Shown here piece after piece: positions 16,152 to 24,653 of a stretch of 64,000 nt of DNA. The stretch spans positions 1 to 64,000 of the forward strand of contig JANXTY010000020.1 of assembly GCA_025352145.1 (NCBI GenBank), given 5' to 3'. This DNA is from Oxalobacteraceae bacterium. Lineage in GTDB: Bacteria > Pseudomonadota > Gammaproteobacteria > Burkholderiales > Burkholderiaceae_D. The first letter of the stretch is position 1. Each line of letters opens with the position of its first letter. The notes below the pieces were generated by a model, which was not told the origin of the DNA, did no database searches, and was given only the letters and a program-made list of their open reading frames with translations. The position numbers and the translations under genes were made by a program.

Positions 16152-18215
16152 TTAGGATGCCATACCGCTATGCCGCAATAAAGCATCAATCGTTGGCTCT
16201 CTTCCGCGAAAAGCCTTGAAAGATTCCAGTGCTGGACGAGAACCACCCATTGCTAATATTTCCGTTTGAAATTTTTGCCCCGTGCTGCCAGATAATACGC
16301 TGCCTTTGGTTGCCGCCTCTTCAAATGCAGCATACGCATCGGCAGACAACACTTCTGCCCATTTATAACTGTAATAGCCAGCCGCGTAACCTCCGGCAAA
16401 AATATGGCTGAAAGAATGCAACGTACGGCTAAATGGCGGTGGTACTAGCACTGCGATTCGCCCACGTATGTCGTCCACAACGTTTTGAATAGATTGTTCG
16501 CTGGCAGGATCAATATCCGTATGTAAGTGCATATCGATTAAAGAAAATTCGACTTGCCGTAAAATCTGCAATCCCGACTGGAAATTTTTAGCTGCCAGCA
16601 TTTTTTCAAACAGCGCACGCGGCAATGAGGCGCCGGTATCTACGTGCGCCGTCATCTTTTGCAGGACATCCCATTCCCAGCAAAAATTTTCCATGAACTG
16701 GGAAGGCAGCTCCACCGCATCCCATTCCACGCCAGAAATACCGGAGACGCCGATTTCGTCAACCTGGGTGAGCATGTGATGTAGCCCATGCCCGAATTCA
16801 TGAAAAAGAGTGATGACTTCATCGTGTGTAAAAAGAGCGGGCTGTGTGACACCATGAATGACGGTGGGTTCAGTGAAGTTGCATACCAAGTAAGCAACCG
16901 GGGTTTGCATGCTTTGTTCCAGTCGACGGCGGCCGCGCGCGTCATCCATCCATGCCCCGCCACGTTTGCCGCTGCGAGCATATAAGTCGAGATAAAACTG
17001 GCCGAGTAGCTGACCGTTTTTTTCGATACGGTAAAACTTGACATCTTTATGCCAGGTGGCTGCCGTATCGGGTTTGATGTCAACCAAGAACAACGTCTGC
17101 ACGACCTGGAACAGGCCATCAATCACATTGGACTCGGGAAAATATTGTTTCACTTCCTGCTCTGAAAAAGCATAGCGCTGCTCACGCAATTTTTCAGACA
17201 CATAAGTCGTATCCCAAGATTCGAGGTGGTCGATTCCACAGATTTCTTTTGCAAATTCACGCAGTTGAGCCAGATCGGCTTCCGCATACGGACGGGCGCG
17301 TTTGGCAAGGTCTTCCAGGAAAGTGATGACTTCTTGCGCGCTATTTGCCATCTTTGCCTCTAGCGAGACTTCGGCAAAATTACGGTAACCGAGCAGCTTG
17401 GCTTCTTCATCGCGCAGTTGCAGTAATTCGACAATATTTTGGGTGTTGTCCCAATCGGCGCACCGACTAAATACCTCGCCCAATGCCGATGCCTTGGTTA
17501 CAGTGGCGCGATAAATAGCCTCCCGCAAGGATCGCTTATCCGCATATTGCAAAACAGGAAAATAGGAAGGGAAATGCAACGTAAATTTATAGCCCGCTTT
17601 GCCATCTTTCTCTGCGGCAGCTTTTGCTGCTTGTTTTACGTCGCTTGGCAAGCCCACTAAATCTGCTTCGTCTTCGATGAGCAAAGCATAATCGTTGGTT
17701 GCATCCAGTACATTTTCTGAAAATTTAGTTGAGACGGCTGCCTGCTTTTCTTGAATTGCTGCAAAACGCGGTTTTTTATCCTCCGATAATTCTGCCCCTC
17801 CCAAACGAAAATCGCGTATAGCATTCTCGATGATTTTTTTTCGGGCCGGAGAAAGCGTTTCATATTCAGCGCCCGTTTTCAGCGACTTATATTTCTGGAA
17901 TAGCGCTATATTTTGGGACAGAGAAGTCCAAAATTCAGTCACTTTCGGCAAATTTTCATTGTAAGCTGCTCGTAATTCGGGCGTATCAACAACGTTGTTG
18001 AGATGACCCACGGCACCCCATGCGCGGCCTAGTTGTTCAGTAGAATTTTCCAGCGGTGCTACAAAATTTTCCCAGGTGACCGTTTGCATCGGTACTTCAA
18101 GCGCCGCCACCACCGCACGGTTCTGGGCCAACAACATATCAATAGCAGGCGCTACATGTTCCGGTTTGATAACACCAAACTGCGGCAGGTCAGCAAAGTC
18201 TAATAATGGATTCAT
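16152..18215 (-). CDS. prlC: oligopeptidase A (M3 family)
   Basis: A 687-residue cytoplasmic zinc metallopeptidase that breaks down short peptides, including cleaved signal peptides. The zinc site HEFGHGLHHM with the downstream Glu in SGVEWDAVELPSQFMENF is intact. The N terminus has the usual NPLLDFADLPQFG. Two ATG codons are tandem at 18218 and 18215. The second is better spaced from TAAGG. Length is normal for the family. Confidence 0.94.
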   Translation of the reverse strand: MNPLLDFADLPQFGVIKPEHVAPAIDMLLAQNRAVVAALEVPMQTVTWENFVAPLENSTEQLGRAWGAVGHLNNVVDTPELRAAYNENLPKVTEFWTSLSQNIALFQKYKSLKTGAEYETLSPARKKIIENAIRDFRLGGAELSEDKKPRFAAIQEKQAAVSTKFSENVLDATNDYALLIEDEADLVGLPSDVKQAAKAAAEKDGKAGYKFTLHFPSYFPVLQYADKRSLREAIYRATVTKASALGEVFSRCADWDNTQNIVELLQLRDEEAKLLGYRNFAEVSLEAKMANSAQEVITFLEDLAKRARPYAEADLAQLREFAKEICGIDHLESWDTTYVSEKLREQRYAFSEQEVKQYFPESNVIDGLFQVVQTLFLVDIKPDTAATWHKDVKFYRIEKNGQLLGQFYLDLYARSGKRGGAWMDDARGRRRLEQSMQTPVAYLVCNFTEPTVIHGVTQPALFTHDEVITLFHEFGHGLHHMLTQVDEIGVSGISGVEWDAVELPSQFMENFCWEWDVLQKMTAHVDTGASLPRALFEKMLAAKNFQSGLQILRQVEFSLIDMHLHTDIDPASEQSIQNVVDDIRGRIAVLVPPPFSRTLHSFSHIFAGGYAAGYYSYKWAEVLSADAYAAFEEAATKGSVLSGSTGQKFQTEILAMGGSRPALESFKAFRGREPTIDALLRHSGMAS

Positions 18216-18328
18216 CATGCCTTACTCGATTAAAGATTTCGTCCCCCTAATAGAGGACAAATTTTCTGGCCATACGCTTGACAATGCGGTGTTTCGCCTG
18301 TCTTACGCTCTTTTTTCACGCTCTTTCC

Positions 18329-19174
18329 TTACGCTCTTTCAGCAGCCTCAATGGTGTTCATGAGTAGCATCGTGATTGTCATCGGGCCTACTCCACCCGG
18401 TACCGGTGTGATGTAGCTCGCGACGTTCTTGACACCCAAAAAATCTACATCGCCGCACAACTTGCCTGCATCGTCACGATTCATCCCCACATCAATGACG
18501 ATTGCACCCGGCTTGATCATCTCAGCCGTGAGCGTATTACGTCGTCCGACAGCGGCAACAACAATATCGGCCTGGCGTGTGTGATAGGCGAGATCCGGCG
18601 TAGCACTATGACATATGGTGACGCTGGCATTTGCTTGCAAGAGCAGGAGCGCCATGGGTTTTCCTACCGTGTTACTGCGCCCAATCACGACAGCATGTTT
18701 TCCACGCAAATCGTAGCCGGTACTTTCGATCAATTTCATGCAGCCATAGGGAGTACATGGCCTGAAACCAGGTAAGCCTGTCAGTAATTCACCGGCACTT
18801 AAAACAGAATAGCCATCAACATCTTTGCTGGTGGAAATCGCTTCGATGACTTTGTTGGGATTGATATGTTTGGGCAAGGGCATTTGCACCAGAATGCCGT
18901 GAATCTTGGGGTCGTTATTGAGCGCAGCGATGCGTCTGAGCAAATCAGCTTCGGAGAGTGTTTCTTCGTATTTTTCCAGTACAGAGTACAGACCGGCATC
19001 GCCGCAGGCTTTGACTTTGTTGCGTACGTAGACCTGGCTGGCTGGATCGTCGCCTACCAGGATAACTGCCAAACCGGGTTGTTTGTCTTGCGCAGTCAGT
19101 CTCGCTGCGCGCGTGGCAATTTCCGCGCGTAGTTGTTGAGAGAGCAGATTTCCGTCAATGAGTTGAGCTGGCAT
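18329..19174 (-). CDS. folD: methylenetetrahydrofolate dehydrogenase/cyclohydrolase
   Basis: A 281-residue bifunctional enzyme that interconverts methylene-, methenyl- and formyl-tetrahydrofolate with NADP. Signatures are [19 protein letters not shown] (with the catalytic Lys of the cyclohydrolase), [25 protein letters not shown] (nucleotide binding) and the C-terminal [12 protein letters not shown]. The start at 19174 (MPAQLIDGN) fits the family. The frame extends upstream to 19324, but the added residues are not family-like. It is divergent from aceE. Confidence 0.95.
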   Translation of the reverse strand: MPAQLIDGNLLSQQLRAEIATRAARLTAQDKQPGLAVILVGDDPASQVYVRNKVKACGDAGLYSVLEKYEETLSEADLLRRIAALNNDPKIHGILVQMPLPKHINPNKVIEAISTSKDVDGYSVLSAGELLTGLPGFRPCTPYGCMKLIESTGYDLRGKHAVVIGRSNTVGKPMALLLLQANASVTICHSATPDLAYHTRQADIVVAAVGRRNTLTAEMIKPGAIVIDVGMNRDDAGKLCGDVDFLGVKNVASYITPVPGGVGPMTITMLLMNTIEAAERA

Positions 19175-19482
19175 GATGGATGTTGAAAATAAAAACGAAT
19201 AATAGATTTGGCGCAATGAAGTGAAACTCTCATCGGCCCCGTGGTTGCTTAAGGTTCGCAAACTAATGACTGAATTTTTTAGATGTCGTAACGGGATGCA
19301 AGCAATGCCCGCGATACGCAGCAATGCGTTGGTGACAGCCAGATAAAAAATTCACGTAATGAGTTGATGAGTCCTTAGATCATTAGGACGAGATTATAAG
19401 TCGATAAAATGCGGGCTGACAAAAATAGACAGATATGTCGCAACGCATCATTTTTCCGCATTATGAAATCACGTGTCACTAT
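19175..19482. other. divergent intergenic region folD/aceE
   Basis: About 310 bases separate the folD start from the aceE promoter. It presumably carries the folD promoter near 19200-19330. I see no gene or strong hairpin. Confidence 0.4.
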
Positions 19483-19511
19483 TTGAAAAATTAAAAATGT
19501 GCTGTTAGAAT
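19483..19511 (+). promoter_or_regulatory. sigma70-type promoter of the pyruvate dehydrogenase genes
   Basis: TTGAAA (19483-19488) and TAGAAT (19506-19511) are separated by exactly 17 bases. The transcript would have a leader of about 125 bases before aceE. Confidence 0.7.
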
Positions 19512-19642
19512 GTCCGTGCTTATAAAAATAACAGTCAAAGCAGTCGTAAAAAATCGTTGCGCACACAATTAAATAATTGGTCACAGATGCCATCTTGCAG
19601 CGATGTTGAATCGGGCTAGGCATAACTATAGGAGACGTAAAA

Positions 19643-22339
19643 ATGGCAGCTCAACTTGACCAGGTCTTGGTCCAAGCCGCAAATGATCCCGATGTCATGG
19701 AAACGAAAGAGTGGCTCGATGCACTCGAGTCCGTAATCGACAATGAGGGACCGGAACGCGCGCATTATCTGATGGAGCGCATGGTTGATCTGGCACGTCA
19801 GCGCGGCGCGCAAATTCCTTTTTCCAGCAACACCGCTTACGTCAATACGATCCCGGTTCATCTCGAACAACACTGCCCCGGCAATCTGGAAATTGAAGAG
19901 CGTCTGCGTTCATGGATGCGCTGGAATGCGATGGCGATGGTGGTAAAAGCTAATCGCGTCGATGGAGATTTGGGCGGCCATATTTCCAGCTTTGCCTCCC
20001 TGGCCAATATGTTGGGCATCGGCTTCAATCATTTCTGGCATGCACCGACGGCCGATCATGGCGGCGATCTCTTGTACATCCAAGGACATTCATCACCTGG
20101 CGTGTATGCGCGGGCCTTCCTCGAAGGACGTTTAAGCGAAGAGCAAATGCTGAATTTCCGTCGCGAAGTTGACGGCAAAGGTTTGTCTTCTTATCCCCAT
20201 CCAAAGTTGATGCCGCAGTTCTGGCAATTCCCGACTGTGTCGATGGGCCTGGGCCCGTTGATGGCGATTTACCAAGCGCGTTTCCTCAAATATCTGCATG
20301 CGCGTCAAATTGCCGATACCGCCAATCGCAAGGTATGGGTTTTCTGCGGCGATGGTGAAATGGATGAGCCGGAATCGATGGGCGCTATCGGCATGGCAGC
20401 GCGTGAGTGCCTCGACAATCTGGTGATGGTGGTCAACTGCAACCTGCAGCGCTTGGACGGCCCGGTACGCGGCAACGGCAAGATCATTCAGGAACTCGAA
20501 GCCGATTTTCGTGGCGCTGGCTGGAACGTGGTTAAAGTTATCTGGGGTCCGGGTTGGGATGCGTTACTCGCTCAGGACAAGGACGGCATTTTGCAGCGCG
20601 TCATGATGGAAACCGTCGATGGCGAATACCAGAATTACAAAGCCAAGGACGGCGCATACGTGCGTAAGCATTTCTTCGGAAAACATCCCAAATTGCTCGA
20701 AATGGTCGCCAATATGACGGACGGCGATATCTGGCGTCTCACGCGTGGCGGTCACGATCCGCACAAGATTTACGCCGCTTTCAAGATTGCGCAAGAACAC
20801 AAAAATCAACCGACCGTATTGCTGGTCAAGACCGTCAAAGGTTTTGGCATGGGCAAATCGGGCGAGGCGCGTAATACTGCGCATCAGACCAAAAAACTGG
20901 ACGACGAAGCCGTGCGCGAAATGCGCGACCGTTTTGCGATCCCGATTTCTGACGAAGATTTGCCGGGCATTCCCTTCTTCAAACCAGCCGACGATGCGCC
21001 GGAAATGGTGTACCTGCACGAACGCCGTAAAGCGCTAGGCGGCTATTTACCACAACGTCGCATGCAAGCCGACGAAAAAATGCCGGTACCGCCTTTGTCC
21101 GCGTTCCAAAATGTGTTGGATGCAACCGCACCGGGACGTGAAATTTCAACCACGCAAGCATATGTACGCATGATCACCACCCTGCTGCGCGATGCCAACC
21201 TCGGCCCGCGTCTGGTACCGATTCTGGTCGATGAATCGCGTACTTTCGGTATGGAAGGCCTGTTCCGTCAGATCGGTATTTTCAATCAGCAAGGCCAGTT
21301 GTATGAGCCGGTCGATAAAGATCAGGTCAGTTACTACCGCGAAGATAAAGCCGGTCAGATTTTGCAGGAAGGCATTAACGAAGCCGGCGCGATGAGTTCG
21401 TGGATTGCGGCAGCGACTTCGTACTCTAGCAACAACCGCATCATGGTACCGTTTTACACCTTCTATTCGATGTTCGGCCTCCAGCGTGTCGGCGATCTGG
21501 CCTGGGCCGCCGGCGATATGCGCGCACGCGGTTTCCTAATGGCGGGGACTGCGGGTCGCACCACATTGAATGGGGAAGGTTTGCAGCACGAAGATGGTCA
21601 TAGCCATATCATGGCTGCAACAATTCCTAACTGCATGCCTTACGATCCGACTTTCTCGCATGAAGTGGCTGTCATCATTCACGATGGTCTGAAGCGCATG
21701 ATCGAGAATCAGGAAGACGTGTTCTACTACATCACCATCATGAATGAAAACTATCCGCATCCGGGTCTGAAGCCGGGCCAGGAAGAGGGCATTCTAAAGG
21801 GGATGTATCTGCTGCAGGAAGGCGACAAAAAAGCCAAACATCGCGTGCAACTGATCGGTTCCGGCACGATCCTGCGCGAGTCGATTGCAGCAGCAGAATT
21901 GCTGATGAACGACTGGGGCATCGCCGCCGATATCTGGTCGGCGCCATCGCTGACCTTGGTAGCGCGTGAAGGTCAGGATGCAGACCGTTGGAATATGGTG
22001 CATCCTGCCGATGCACCGCGTTTGCCTTACGTCACCCAATGCCTGCAAAACACCCAAGGCCCGATCATCGCTTCGACCGATTACATGCGTGCTTTTGCTG
22101 AACAGATCCGCGCCTTCATGCCGAAAAACCGCAGCTATAAGGTACTCGGCACAGATGGTTTCGGACGTTCCGATACGCGTGTCAAGTTGCGTGAATTTTT
22201 TGAGGTTAATCGTCATTATGTAACGGTTGCCGCGTTGAAAGCATTAGCTGATGAAGGCGCGATTTCGACCTCGGTCGTGTCCCAGGCGATTGCGAAGTAT
22301 GGGATTAATCCTGACAAGCCTAATCCGGTCACTCAGTAA
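19643..22339 (+). CDS. aceE: pyruvate dehydrogenase E1 component, homodimeric type
   Basis: An 898-residue E1 that decarboxylates pyruvate with thiamine diphosphate and acetylates the lipoyl groups of AceF. The thiamine motif begins GDGEMDEPES at about residue 235 and ends with NCN. The N terminus MAAQLDQVLVQAANDPD and block RVDGDLGGHISSFASLANML are typical of homodimeric E1. GGAGACGTAAAA precedes the ATG. aceF, a proteasome homologue and lpd follow on the same strand. Confidence 0.97.
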   Translation: MAAQLDQVLVQAANDPDVMETKEWLDALESVIDNEGPERAHYLMERMVDLARQRGAQIPFSSNTAYVNTIPVHLEQHCPGNLEIEERLRSWMRWNAMAMVVKANRVDGDLGGHISSFASLANMLGIGFNHFWHAPTADHGGDLLYIQGHSSPGVYARAFLEGRLSEEQMLNFRREVDGKGLSSYPHPKLMPQFWQFPTVSMGLGPLMAIYQARFLKYLHARQIADTANRKVWVFCGDGEMDEPESMGAIGMAARECLDNLVMVVNCNLQRLDGPVRGNGKIIQELEADFRGAGWNVVKVIWGPGWDALLAQDKDGILQRVMMETVDGEYQNYKAKDGAYVRKHFFGKHPKLLEMVANMTDGDIWRLTRGGHDPHKIYAAFKIAQEHKNQPTVLLVKTVKGFGMGKSGEARNTAHQTKKLDDEAVREMRDRFAIPISDEDLPGIPFFKPADDAPEMVYLHERRKALGGYLPQRRMQADEKMPVPPLSAFQNVLDATAPGREISTTQAYVRMITTLLRDANLGPRLVPILVDESRTFGMEGLFRQIGIFNQQGQLYEPVDKDQVSYYREDKAGQILQEGINEAGAMSSWIAAATSYSSNNRIMVPFYTFYSMFGLQRVGDLAWAAGDMRARGFLMAGTAGRTTLNGEGLQHEDGHSHIMAATIPNCMPYDPTFSHEVAVIIHDGLKRMIENQEDVFYYITIMNENYPHPGLKPGQEEGILKGMYLLQEGDKKAKHRVQLIGSGTILRESIAAAELLMNDWGIAADIWSAPSLTLVAREGQDADRWNMVHPADAPRLPYVTQCLQNTQGPIIASTDYMRAFAEQIRAFMPKNRSYKVLGTDGFGRSDTRVKLREFFEVNRHYVTVAALKALADEGAISTSVVSQAIAKYGINPDKPNPVTQ

Positions 22340-22501
22340 TAGCGCAGTAATTTCTTTAGCCTTCCTTGAACGGGGAGGATGCAGTTTCCGCCTGGCGCGA
22401 TTCCTGCATACTCCCTGTTGGATGTGAATCGTCTTACTTATAAATATTCTTTCCGCGATCTTTATGGGATCGTGGATAAAAATGCAAATGGAGCAAACAC
22501 G

Positions 22502-23815
22502 ATGAGTATTGTTGAAGTCAAAGTCCCGGATATCGGCGATTTCAAGGAAGTGGAAGTGATTGAATTAATGGTCAAGGCAGGGGATACGGTGAAGCTCGAC
22601 CAATCGCTTGTGACGGTCGAGTCGGACAAAGCCAGCATGGAAATCCCCTCGAGTCAGGCCGGCGTAGTCAAAGAGCTGAAGATCAAATTAGGCGACAAAA
22701 TCGCCGAGGGTTCGTTGCTGTTAATTTTGGAAACGGAAGGTGCCGCTGCGACACCTTCCCCTACACCTGTTGCGCCCCCCCCATCTTCCGTACCGGTAAC
22801 TGCGGCGCTGGAAATAAAGCCGACAGCTGCCCCCGTACTCACCTTGGCGCCGACACCAGTTCCTGCCGTACAAGAGCCGAATGGGACAAAGGCCCACGCC
22901 TCGCCTTCCATCCGCAAATTTGCGCGTGAACTCGGCGTAGATCTGCCGCAGGTTAAAGGCTCTGGTCCAAAAGGACGGATTACCCAAGAAGACGTGCAAA
23001 ATTTCGTCAAGGGCGTGATGTCGGGTGCGATCGGTTTAACTTCAGTGACGCCCATCAGCAAGGGTAGCGGCGTCGGTCTGGATTTGTTGCCGTGGCCATC
23101 GCTTGACTTCAGCAAATTCGGGACAACAGAATTATTGCCACTTTCGCGCATCAAAAAAATCAGCGGACCGAATCTGCACCGTAACTGGGTGATGATCCCA
23201 CACGTAACGCAATTTGACGAAGCCGATGTCACCGATCTGGAAGAATTGCGCAAGAATTCTAATGCGGCTATGACAAAGTCGGGCGTTAAACTGACCATGT
23301 TAGCCTTCGTCATTAAAGCCAGCGTTGCTGCACTAAAAAAATTCCCCGCCTTTAACGCATCAATCGATGGCAAGGGTGAGAATTTGATTCTGAAACAGTA
23401 TTACAACATCGGTTTTGCAGCAGATACGCCCAATGGTTTGGTGGTACCTGTCATTAAGGATGCCGACAAAAAGGGAATCGCGCAGATTGCACAAGAGATG
23501 GGCGAACTATCGGCGCAAGCGCGCGACGGCAAACTTAAACCGGCCGATATGCAAGGTGCCAGCTTCACCATTTCTTCTTTGGGCGGTATTGGCGGCACGG
23601 CATTCACGCCGATCATTAACGCACCTGAAGTAGCAATTCTGGGCTTGTCCAAATCGGCGATAAAACCAGTGTGGGATGGCAAGCAATTTCAACCGCGTCT
23701 CATGATGCCGATGTCGCTGTCCTATGACCATCGCGTCATTGATGGTGCAATGGGTGCGCGGTTTAGCGTCTATCTGGGTGAAGTACTGGCAGATCTGCGC
23801 AAAACTTTGTTATGA
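22502..23815 (+). CDS. aceF: dihydrolipoamide acetyltransferase E2
   Basis: A 437-residue core subunit of the pyruvate dehydrogenase complex. It has one lipoyl domain (1-80, lipoyl Lys43 in ESDKASME), a Pro/Ala linker, a peripheral-subunit-binding domain (about 130-168; SPSIRKFARELGVDLPQVKG) and an acyltransferase domain (about 205-437) with the active-site DHRVIDG near residue 409. The start at 22502 begins the lipoyl domain and has GGAG upstream. The frame runs back to 22379, but that part is not protein-like. Only one lipoyl domain is present, against two or three in many relatives. Confidence 0.96.
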   Translation: MSIVEVKVPDIGDFKEVEVIELMVKAGDTVKLDQSLVTVESDKASMEIPSSQAGVVKELKIKLGDKIAEGSLLLILETEGAAATPSPTPVAPPPSSVPVTAALEIKPTAAPVLTLAPTPVPAVQEPNGTKAHASPSIRKFARELGVDLPQVKGSGPKGRITQEDVQNFVKGVMSGAIGLTSVTPISKGSGVGLDLLPWPSLDFSKFGTTELLPLSRIKKISGPNLHRNWVMIPHVTQFDEADVTDLEELRKNSNAAMTKSGVKLTMLAFVIKASVAALKKFPAFNASIDGKGENLILKQYYNIGFAADTPNGLVVPVIKDADKKGIAQIAQEMGELSAQARDGKLKPADMQGASFTISSLGGIGGTAFTPIINAPEVAILGLSKSAIKPVWDGKQFQPRLMMPMSLSYDHRVIDGAMGARFSVYLGEVLADLRKTLL

Positions 23816-23894
23816 CGCAGGCCAGTATTGTGCTGAGGCAGTCTCCCTTGTCAGGCAAAATGTTGCCATCATTTTCCATGCACGGAGATCGATG

Positions 23895-24461
23895 ATGACT
23901 ACCTGCCTTGTCGTTAAAAAAAATAACGAAATTGCGATTGCGTCCGACTCGTTGGTTACTTTCGGCGATACCCGCTTGTCGCATGCCTACGAAGAAAACA
24001 ACAAAATATTTCAACTGGGGGAATCCTATCTAGCCTTCGCCGGTACTGCGGCCCATTTTCCCGTGATGAGAAAACTGCTGACCGGAATGGGCGAAGAGTG
24101 CAAGCTAAATAACCGCGATGAGGTGTTTGAAACATTTTCTCGGGTGCATGAAATATTGAAGGAGAAGTATTTTCTCAACACCAAAGAAGAGGAAGATGAT
24201 CCGTATGAGTCATCCCAGCTAACGACCCTTGTTGCTAATCCCTACGGAATTTTCGGTGTGTATTCGTATCGAGAAGTATTTTGCTTTGACCGTTTTTGGA
24301 GCATCGGCAGTGGTCGTCATTTTGCGCTTGGCGCGATGTATGCCATTTATGACCGTGTAGCTACCGCCAAGGAAGTGGCGGAAATCGGTGTCCAGGCGGG
24401 TGCGGAATTTGATAAAAGTACTGCAGGACCATTTCGCATCGTCAGCTTTGCAATGAAGTGA
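23895..24461 (+). CDS. betaproteobacterial proteasome homologue (BPH-type Ntn hydrolase)
   Basis: A 188-residue protein of the proteasome/HslV superfamily. It starts MTTCLVVKKNNEIAIASDS, so Met removal would expose Thr2 as the N-terminal nucleophile. SLVTFGDTRLSHAYEENNKI and ESYLAFAGTAAHF follow the proteasome beta pattern. The end, GRHFALGAMYAIYD with AEFDKSTAGPFR, also fits the fold. The sequence matches what is known of BPH, a self-compartmentalising Ntn hydrolase of betaproteobacteria. GGAG lies seven bases before the ATG at 23895; an ATG one codon upstream is too close to it. It lies between aceF and lpd and may be co-transcribed. The cellular substrate is unknown. Confidence 0.82.
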   Translation: MTTCLVVKKNNEIAIASDSLVTFGDTRLSHAYEENNKIFQLGESYLAFAGTAAHFPVMRKLLTGMGEECKLNNRDEVFETFSRVHEILKEKYFLNTKEEEDDPYESSQLTTLVANPYGIFGVYSYREVFCFDRFWSIGSGRHFALGAMYAIYDRVATAKEVAEIGVQAGAEFDKSTAGPFRIVSFAMK

Positions 24462-24579
24462 TGGGTGCAGTTTTACACGTTAGTGCTACGAATTTTCACT
24501 TTAGAGTTTTCACAAAATTGGTCAGTAAGGCGCGTGAGTTCTCAGTTCTGCGTATTAGTTTTACCCATTTTTATTTATT

Positions 24580-24612
24580 CCGCCCCTTCAAGCAAGGGCG
24601 GCTTTCTTTTAT
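24580..24612 (+). terminator. hairpin with T-rich tail between the proteasome homologue and lpd
   Basis: A stem CCGCCC (24580-24585) / GGGCGG (24596-24601) with a ten-base loop is followed by CTTTCTTTT. It resembles a Rho-independent terminator inside the pyruvate dehydrogenase cluster, only about 40 bases before the lpd start. It may reduce lpd transcription or protect a 3' end. No separate lpd promoter is obvious after it. Confidence 0.55.
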
Positions 24613-24653
24613 TTCCTCCTCTTTAGAACGAGGATCAGTACGGAGCGAACGCT

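Noticed and set aside
19575-19581. AATTGGT, a half-site resembling the PdhR operator, before aceE
   Set aside because: The matching inverted half-site is absent, and no pdhR gene is in the window.
22654-23373. 239-codon frame antisense to aceF
   Set aside because: It mirrors the well-supported acetyltransferase, has no ribosome binding site and no family motif; a typical reverse-strand shadow.
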